Of a stretch of 64,000 nucleotides of DNA, positions 58,699 to 64,000 are shown in pieces. A program made the translations under genes and the position numbers. Origin of the DNA: an uncultured Lactobacillus sp. (GTDB lineage: Bacteria; Bacillota; Bacilli; Lactobacillales; Lactobacillaceae); contig CALFSK010000020.1 in the NCBI GenBank assembly GCA_937916845.1, positions 1 through 64,000 of the forward strand. The letters run 5' to 3'. The notes beneath the pieces are model-generated. The model was not told the DNA's origin. It saw nothing but the letters and a program-made list of their open reading frames with translations, and made no database searches. Each line of letters begins with the position of its first letter. The stretch's first letter is position 1.

Positions 58699-60209
58699 TG
58701 TATTTTTTTGTTAATCAATACGTGATGGCCTTAAATTCCGGGGTGGAACACGCGGAGTTTAAGCGGCTGCAATTATTTAAAGAACACCAAACACCGGCGC
58801 AACTAGTCACGCGCCAGTTTGACGGTTTGTTACATCAAAATATGCGGCGGTTTAACCTTGAAGATGATCAAATGGCGAACCTCTTTGATTTCTTTCGGGG
58901 AACGGCAACGTTTGAACCGCGTGTTTTGAAGATTGAAGATCTAAATTGGCCGGGGGCTTACGAAATTAAGCCTAACCCGAACGTGAGTGAAGTGCACGCC
59001 GGTGACCGGTTGATCGCCAAAGTCCACTTTGTCCCAAGCACGGTTGGTCACGTTTATTACGTAGAAATTTTTGATAAATTCAATAACCGGGTCCAACGAA
59101 CGGATTATGACGAACGGGGATTCAAAGCCCGGGATCAATTTATTGCACCGAATGGTGAAGCGGTAACGGATATCTTTTATCGGCCGGACGGGAGTCGGTT
59201 TGCGGAACAATACTACGCACATGACGGTAACGGCGCAAACACGGTTTCGATGTGTAAGTTGATTGGGTACCACGGTAAAGACTATTACTTTAATGGTGAA
59301 TTAGAATTTTACCGGTTCTTCTTAGATGAGTTAAACCGTGCTAACGGCGAAAATAACGTCTTCATTGCGGACCGACCTTTAGCCGCACAGTGGCCGGTCA
59401 TCAATATGCAGAGTAAGGCTCAGAAGTACTTATGGTTACCAACGCCGCACACGGTCAACCCTCAGGACCAGGTCTATGCTAATTTGAATAACGCCTACGT
59501 TTATGGGATTCATGAGTACCTAACGTCCTTAGACGGGGTCATTACTAGCACACCGCAACAGCGCGATGATCTCAGTAAGTGGTTAGGTGGCAAGCCCAAA
59601 CGACCAATCCGGGCGATCTCAGCCGCGGTCGTTTCTAAGGAGCAAGCTAGTCAGCCACACGTTGCCATGAGTGCACGGCGGCCCCACCAAATCATTTATA
59701 CTGGGCGCGTTGATAACGAACGACGGGTTGACCAAATCATCACGGCGTTTTCACAAGTTCGACGCCGGATTAAGGACGCAACGTTACTGATTCACGGGTA
59801 CGGTGGCGCCGTTGATACGCTTAAAGAACAGGTGAAAAAGCTCGATTTAGACGGTGCGGTGACCTTTGCGGGTTACCAAGTCGACTTGCACCAGGACTAC
59901 AATCTGTCGGGGGCTTACGTTTATGCTGGGGAAAGTGACGCGCAACCCTTATCGTTAATTGAAGCACTTAGCCACGGAATTCCTGCCGTTGCGTACGACA
60001 TCAATTACGGTCCCAAGGATGTTATAAAAGATGGTCGTAACGGCTACTTGGTTAAGAACGGCGCGGTCAATCAACTCGTGACCGCCTTAACGAAGGTTCT
60101 AGAAAATCCACAACGACAACAAAAAATGAGTGATGCGGCGTACCGTAGTAGTACGCAGTATAGTAGCGATGCTGTCTGGAAACAGTGGCAGGTTATCGTA
60201 AAAGATTAG
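58698..60209 (+). CDS. gtfB: glycosyltransferase-like GtfB, partner of GtfA
   Basis: This 503-aa paralogue has the same layout (MYFFVNQYVMALNSGVEHAE). The first glutamate of EX7E is replaced by aspartate (DAQPLSLIE). In streptococci GtfB is a non-catalytic co-activator that holds the acceptor protein, and this change fits that role. It starts one base inside the gtfA stop codon. A strong terminator follows. Confidence 0.78.
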   Translation: MYFFVNQYVMALNSGVEHAEFKRLQLFKEHQTPAQLVTRQFDGLLHQNMRRFNLEDDQMANLFDFFRGTATFEPRVLKIEDLNWPGAYEIKPNPNVSEVHAGDRLIAKVHFVPSTVGHVYYVEIFDKFNNRVQRTDYDERGFKARDQFIAPNGEAVTDIFYRPDGSRFAEQYYAHDGNGANTVSMCKLIGYHGKDYYFNGELEFYRFFLDELNRANGENNVFIADRPLAAQWPVINMQSKAQKYLWLPTPHTVNPQDQVYANLNNAYVYGIHEYLTSLDGVITSTPQQRDDLSKWLGGKPKRPIRAISAAVVSKEQASQPHVAMSARRPHQIIYTGRVDNERRVDQIITAFSQVRRRIKDATLLIHGYGGAVDTLKEQVKKLDLDGAVTFAGYQVDLHQDYNLSGAYVYAGESDAQPLSLIEALSHGIPAVAYDINYGPKDVIKDGRNGYLVKNGAVNQLVTALTKVLENPQRQQKMSDAAYRSSTQYSSDAVWKQWQVIVKD

Positions 60210-60220
60210 CTTAGAATAAA

Positions 60221-60272
60221 CAAATAAGGTCCATCAGAAATTCACTGTTTCTGATGGACCTTATTTGTTTTG
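60221..60272. terminator. bidirectional terminator between gtfB and the LysR gene
   Basis: AAATAAGGTCCATCAGAAA pairs with TTTCTGATGGACCTTATTT, with T residues following. Confidence 0.9.
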
Positions 60273-60274
60273 AA

Positions 60275-61099
60275 CTAGTGCCACCGTTGTAAGTAGTTGG
60301 TAATCACTTGCTGGATTGTTTCCAAATCAGTGTTGGGCTGCGTTTTGGTCAGTAGAAAGAATCGCCGTTGATAGTGGTCGCTTAAATGTTCTACGGGGAC
60401 CCGGTCGGTTAAGACGTGTCGTGAAATAATCGATTGGCCGACGCCTTGGTCTAGTAAGTCCGCAATCACTTGATTACTGTGTATGACCATGACCTGATGA
60501 GGCTGAACGTTACGGGCCTTTAAAAAGGCGTTGGTGTAGTGGCGAACGCCAGAATTCGGTTCGCGTAATAGCCAGAGGGGACTGTCGAAGTTACCGGCGT
60601 GGACGAGTTCATCGTGTCCGAAGGCGAGGCGATTCAAGTTGTCCGTGACCAGCGGCTTTTCAACTAGGCCAAAATCCAGCTTGTGCTGAGACATTGCGGT
60701 TAAGATTTCTGCTGAATTAGCTAGGTTGATATGGAAATCAAAGTGTTCACCGTATTCTGCCAGTGTTGCTAACAATCCTGGGAGAATCAGGTTACCCGTT
60801 GTGTGGGATGCGCCGATACGACACGGAATTTTGACTAATTGGCCAGTTGCACGGACGGCCGCTTTAGTCGTATCCCAAGTTTCGAGTAATTGCAGAGCTT
60901 GGCGGTACAGCAGTTTACCACTGGCCGTTGGCACGATTTCTTGACGGCCGTTTCTAGTGAACAGGGTGGTGTTCAGTTCAGTTTCTAACTGTTTGATCTG
61001 AGTCGAAACGGTTGGTTGTGAAATGAAGAGTTGCGCGGCGGCGTGTGAAAAATTACGGGTCTCGTATACGATTCTAAATGTCTGTAATTGTTTAAACAT
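60275..61099 (-). CDS. LysR-family transcriptional regulator
   Basis: The 274-aa protein has the LysR helix-turn-helix (QTFRIVYETRNFSHAAAQLFISQPTVSTQIKQLE) and a substrate-binding domain. I place the start at 61099 (MFKQLQTF), behind GAGGAAAAC; the longer frame lacks a site. It is divergent from a YeiH-type gene, as with E. coli YeiE/YeiH, so it probably controls it. The 150-base gap holds ATTATTG/CATAATAAT-type inverted repeats that fit LysR sites. Confidence 0.88.
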   Translation of the reverse strand: MFKQLQTFRIVYETRNFSHAAAQLFISQPTVSTQIKQLETELNTTLFTRNGRQEIVPTASGKLLYRQALQLLETWDTTKAAVRATGQLVKIPCRIGASHTTGNLILPGLLATLAEYGEHFDFHINLANSAEILTAMSQHKLDFGLVEKPLVTDNLNRLAFGHDELVHAGNFDSPLWLLREPNSGVRHYTNAFLKARNVQPHQVMVIHSNQVIADLLDQGVGQSIISRHVLTDRVPVEHLSDHYQRRFFLLTKTQPNTDLETIQQVITNYLQRWH

Positions 61100-61257
61100 A
61101 GTGTTTTCCTCACTATTCAGTGTCGGCCAAGCTGGAGTGTGGCTGAGCCTTGATTTATTATTGCGATTATTAATAGTAACTATCATAATAATTTATTTCT
61201 CAAATGTAAATCATTTCCGTATACTAAAAGTTATCGAAGAAAACGGGAGTGAATCAA

Positions 61258-62268
61258 ATGACGGTCAAAAGGATCTTACCAGGCTTAGGCATGAGTGTCG
61301 TGATTGCAATTATTAGTCAATTCTTGGCACAATATATTCCAGCATTGGGCGCAGCCACGATTGCGATTTTATTAGGAATCGTTGGTGGAAATACGTTTTT
61401 GAAACAACCACAACTTAATCGGGGGACTAAGTTTGCGGAAAGTAAGTTATTGGAATACTCCGTAATGTTGCTCGGGGCAACGATGACGGTCCAGACCATC
61501 GGCAAAATTGGTGGCTGGGGCGTGGGGTTCATTTTGATTCAAATGACGATTACGATCGTGGGCGCACTCTGGCTCGGTAACCGCTTAGGGTTTAGTCAAA
61601 ACATGCGATTATTAATGGCTGGTGGGAACGCCGTCTGTGGGTCATCCGCGATTGCGTCGATTGCACCAGTGATTGAGGCGGATGAAGACGACAAGGGAAC
61701 GGTCATCACCTTAGTTAACTTGATGGGGACGGTCTTAATGTTGACCTTACCATTATTAGGGGGTGCCGTCTTTGGCGGAAGTGTCATCTTAAAAGGGGCT
61801 TTAATTGGTGGGACGTTGCAATCAGTAGGTCAGGTGGTTGCTGCCGCTAGTATGGTCAACCAAACGACGGTTCAATTTGCCACTATTTTTAAAATTATGC
61901 GGATCATGATGTTAGTTGTCGTTGTCTTAATCTTTGGCCGGCTTCACAAGCGGACGATTGAAAATGAATTGGCCGAAGACGCCGAAGTTAGCGGTAACGG
62001 TAGTGGCCACTGGTTACCATGGTACGTAGCGGGATTCCTGATTCTATGTGCCCTCAACAGTTTGGTCACCTTGCCAGCCATCGTGGGTGCCACGGCGCAC
62101 ACGATTAGTAGTTGGTTTGAAATCACCGCATTAGCTGCAATTGGCTTGCGGTTGAACCTGGCTAACTTTTTGAAGGCCGGAAAAAGCCTCGCATTATACG
62201 GATTAGGAGTTGGGACGATTCAAGTTGTGAGTGCTCTAGCTTTGATTACGTTATTATTACGGCATTAA
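61258..62268 (+). CDS. yeiH: YeiH-family (UPF0324) putative sulfate exporter
   Basis: The 336-aa membrane protein has about ten hydrophobic segments and the family marks [35 protein letters not shown] and [18 protein letters not shown]. The family is annotated as sulfate or sulfur-compound exporters, mostly by analogy. ATG 61258 is preferred, with GGGAG eight bases upstream. A family A repeat starts 37 bases after its stop, with no separate terminator between. Confidence 0.85.
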   Translation: MTVKRILPGLGMSVVIAIISQFLAQYIPALGAATIAILLGIVGGNTFLKQPQLNRGTKFAESKLLEYSVMLLGATMTVQTIGKIGGWGVGFILIQMTITIVGALWLGNRLGFSQNMRLLMAGGNAVCGSSAIASIAPVIEADEDDKGTVITLVNLMGTVLMLTLPLLGGAVFGGSVILKGALIGGTLQSVGQVVAAASMVNQTTVQFATIFKIMRIMMLVVVVLIFGRLHKRTIENELAEDAEVSGNGSGHWLPWYVAGFLILCALNSLVTLPAIVGATAHTISSWFEITALAAIGLRLNLANFLKAGKSLALYGLGVGTIQVVSALALITLLLRH

Positions 62269-62304
62269 GCATTATTAACTAAAAATTAGTCGCTTGTAAA
62301 TTAT

Positions 62305-62484
62305 TCCGGTTGCCACTGATGACATGCGGTCGTGGGACCGGGGAAAGCCAAAGAGCGGTCTTTCCCCTCGCCCGGAACGATTGCAAAAGACGCAATTGTC
62401 CCGGACCGTCCGTGGTGTAAGCCCGGCAAAAAAACGCCGTGCCAACACCACCAGCACGACCGATGCCATCAGTGGCAACCTCCG
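62305..62484 (+). repeat. family A palindromic repeat, copy A6
   Basis: Outer arms GGTTGCCACTGATGACAT and ATGCCATCAGTGGCAACC pair nearly perfectly. The inner arm is GGGGAAAG/CTTTCCCC, where A1 has GGGTCTAG/CTAGCCCC. GGTGT/ACACC and GCAAT/ATTGC stems are kept. Confidence 0.85.
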
Positions 62485-62520
62485 AGCATCCGACTAAAAT
62501 AACAATAGTAAGACCATTGT

Positions 62521-62592
62521 TGACAGGGTCAGGCAGCTTTGCGGGGCAATTCAAAGACGTGGGTTATCAGCTTTGAACTGGTTCTAGCATTT
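62521..62592 (+). repeat. family B remnant
   Basis: GTCAGGCAGCTTTGCGGGGC and the AATTCAAAG...CTTTGAACT hairpin are recognisable; the right half is lost. It follows A6 at the usual distance. Confidence 0.55.
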
Positions 62593-62612
62593 TCAAACTT
62601 TAGACTATTAAC

Positions 62613-62658
62613 GAAAAAAGATTGATTTGAGAAATTTTCTCAAACCAATCTTTTTTTT
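62613..62658. terminator. bidirectional terminator
   Basis: AAAAAAGATTG-TTTGAGAA pairs with TTCTCAAA-CAATCTTTTTT. It ends the minus-strand drug-pump operon. Confidence 0.9.
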
Positions 62659-62667
62659 GATGATAAT

Positions 62668-63174
62668 TTAGTTTTTAGCTTTTAACGTAACGGTGGTCCA
62701 TGACGTTGGAATCGTGAAGACGTAATGTCGACTGACAACCGCAGCTTTGCCGGCGCCTAAGTGGAACAAGGTCTTGACCGCGTGATTACGATATTCCCAG
62801 CGCGTCGTGGCAATTTGGACCTGCGCTGCCGTACCGGTCGTGACCTTAGTCGTGGTCGTCGCGTCCGCCACCGTATGACTAGGTTTAGTAGCGTTAGCGA
62901 CCCGGTAAATCACCGTTTTTTCGGAACCAGTGCCAAGGGGCTGGTTGAGTAATGCGGCACGTTGCGAACGCACGGGCACTAAATCTTCAATCGTGGTCGT
63001 GGTCACTTGGTACATCCCCCAGTGAGCGGTATCGTTACCCGCTAAACCGATGAGACTGCCCGCAATAATAATAAAACTAATGGCAATGGTGACGTTACGG
63101 GTCAGACTAGCGTGGCCAAAAATCATGGCACCGGCGAAAACGAACGTCGCTAAAATTAAAAGAAGAATGATCAT
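62668..63174 (-). CDS. DUF4811-like membrane protein
   Basis: The 168-aa protein has two hydrophobic segments (about 2-20 and 28-48) and an outer beta-rich domain. It overlaps the upstream DHA2 transporter by four bases; DUF4811 proteins sit next to such pumps in lactobacilli, so an accessory role is likely. The function is not established. Confidence 0.7.
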   Translation of the reverse strand: MIILLLILATFVFAGAMIFGHASLTRNVTIAISFIIIAGSLIGLAGNDTAHWGMYQVTTTTIEDLVPVRSQRAALLNQPLGTGSEKTVIYRVANATKPSHTVADATTTTKVTTGTAAQVQIATTRWEYRNHAVKTLFHLGAGKAAVVSRHYVFTIPTSWTTVTLKAKN

Positions 63175-64000
63175 GCTGCATCGTCCTCCCGTTCAACCTT
63201 GATAGAGTGGTGTGCTTTTAATAAACAACTTAAAATAAAACCAAAGGCACAAAAGATCAGTGACACGATGAAGGCCATGTGGTAACCGGTCAACGTCGCG
63301 CTGATGGTTGCTGATTTATATTTCAAAGGTGCCGATGTGAGCATGTGCTGGCTAGGTAAATTCCATTTAGAAACACTGGAATAGACACTAATCAGCACGG
63401 CCGTTCCCATGGAAGCAGCGACTTGCCGCAACGTGTTGTTAGCGGCCGTCCCGTGAGAAATCAAGTTAAATGGTAAGGCGTTGATCCCGGTAGTTGTCAC
63501 GGGCATGGTGACCATGGTTAAGCCAAACATCCGGATCGCATAGACAACGATAATCCAAAGAATCGGGGTCGTTGCGCTAATGGATAGGAAGAAGGCCGTT
63601 CCAGTTGTTAAGAGCAACATCCCGGTCATGGCTAAACGCCGCGCACCGATGTGGTCAAAAATTCGGCCGGTAATGGGACTCATAATCCCCATCATGATGG
63701 CACCGGGCAACAGAATGAGTCCGGAGTCCATTGCGGAGCGTCCTAGGACCGTTTGAATATACATTGGTAGGATCATTTCGACCCCCATCATGGCCATATA
63801 GGCGAGGGCGGTCAGAATCGCGGATAAGGTGAACGCCGGAATTTTAAAGACCCGGAGTTCCAATAATGGCTGTTCCATATGCAATTGACGGTAAACAAAC
63901 AAACCGATAAAGATGATTCCAATAATCAAAGTGGCAATGACGACGGGGTCGCCCCAACCGGATTCACCGACTGAAGAGAAGCCGTACAGCATACTCCCAA
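63171..64000 (-). CDS. MFS drug transporter, DHA2 family (partial, C-terminal part)
   Basis: About 276 residues of the C-terminal half are in the window and the frame is open to the edge. Seven hydrophobic segments and PVTGRIFDHIGARRLAMTGM and TTGINALPFNLISHGTAANNTLRQVAASMGTA are DHA2 marks. It should export toxic compounds. It is the upstream gene of an operon with the DUF4811-like protein. Confidence 0.85.
   Translation of the reverse strand, partial: GSMLYGFSSVGESGWGDPVVIATLIIGIIFIGLFVYRQLHMEQPLLELRVFKIPAFTLSAILTALAYMAMMGVEMILPMYIQTVLGRSAMDSGLILLPGAIMMGIMSPITGRIFDHIGARRLAMTGMLLLTTGTAFFLSISATTPILWIIVVYAIRMFGLTMVTMPVTTTGINALPFNLISHGTAANNTLRQVAASMGTAVLISVYSSVSKWNLPSQHMLTSAPLKYKSATISATLTGYHMAFIVSLIFCAFGFILSCLLKAHHSIKVEREDDAA

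Overview
The window looks like chromosome of a Lactiplantibacillus (Lactobacillus plantarum group) species. The grounds are a low-to-mid GC Firmicute gene style with strong GGAGG-type ribosome binding sites, a sufCDSUB iron-sulfur operon with SufU, a YhgE/Pip giant membrane protein, paired LmrCD-like exporters, and a gtfA/gtfB pair of the type used for protein O-glycosylation in L. plantarum. There are no rRNA or tRNA genes, no CRISPR array and no intact prophage or insertion sequence. The genus is inferred from gene content; no database was searched.

Layout. 0-2.2 kb: a small minus-strand transcription unit, then a GntR regulator divergent from an esterase. 2.2-12.7 kb: a phosphodiesterase/MFS pair, a lipoprotein hydrolase, a DUF2207 protein, a HAD phosphatase, an ABC-F ATPase with a possible attenuator, and a CPBP protease. 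12.7-13.5 kb: a gene-free stretch with a structured RNA candidate and a heavily folded leader for the SUF operon (13.5-18.7 kb). 18.9-23 kb: an acetyltransferase, an MFS pump and a secreted nuclease. 22.9-25.6 kb: a graveyard holding an orphan attenuator, an AbrB-like pseudogene, an IS630 transposase remnant, and an ArsR regulator whose second operator faces a broken gene; glpF lies inside it. 25.6-33.4 kb: TetR, YhgE and a heterodimeric ABC exporter. 33.4-44.6 kb: small membrane proteins, a DUF3737/C-S lyase pair, two hexapeptide acetyltransferases, a universal stress protein, a histidine-phosphatase-like pseudoenzyme, a set of DnaA boxes and signal peptidase I. 44.7-54.3 kb: a MacB/FtsX-type ABC system, an M20 peptidase, a MerR-controlled cupin/CMD/SDR operon and a NatAB-like exporter. 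54.4-62.3 kb: ogt/adaA, a LysM protein, gtfA-gtfB and a LysR/YeiH pair. The window ends inside a DHA2 drug pump on the minus strand.

The most unusual content is non-coding. Three families of long palindromic intergenic repeats are scattered through the window. Family A (about 175 bp) and family B (about 170 bp) usually occur as an ordered A-then-B pair; family C is about 125 bp. Arms differ between copies in a compensated way, so the folded shape is kept while the sequence drifts. Nearly all A and C copies lie just after the 3' end of a gene, in that gene's orientation. Together with the structured RNA region before sufC and a DnaA-box cluster at 40.93-42.79 kb, these are the best candidates for undescribed biology here.
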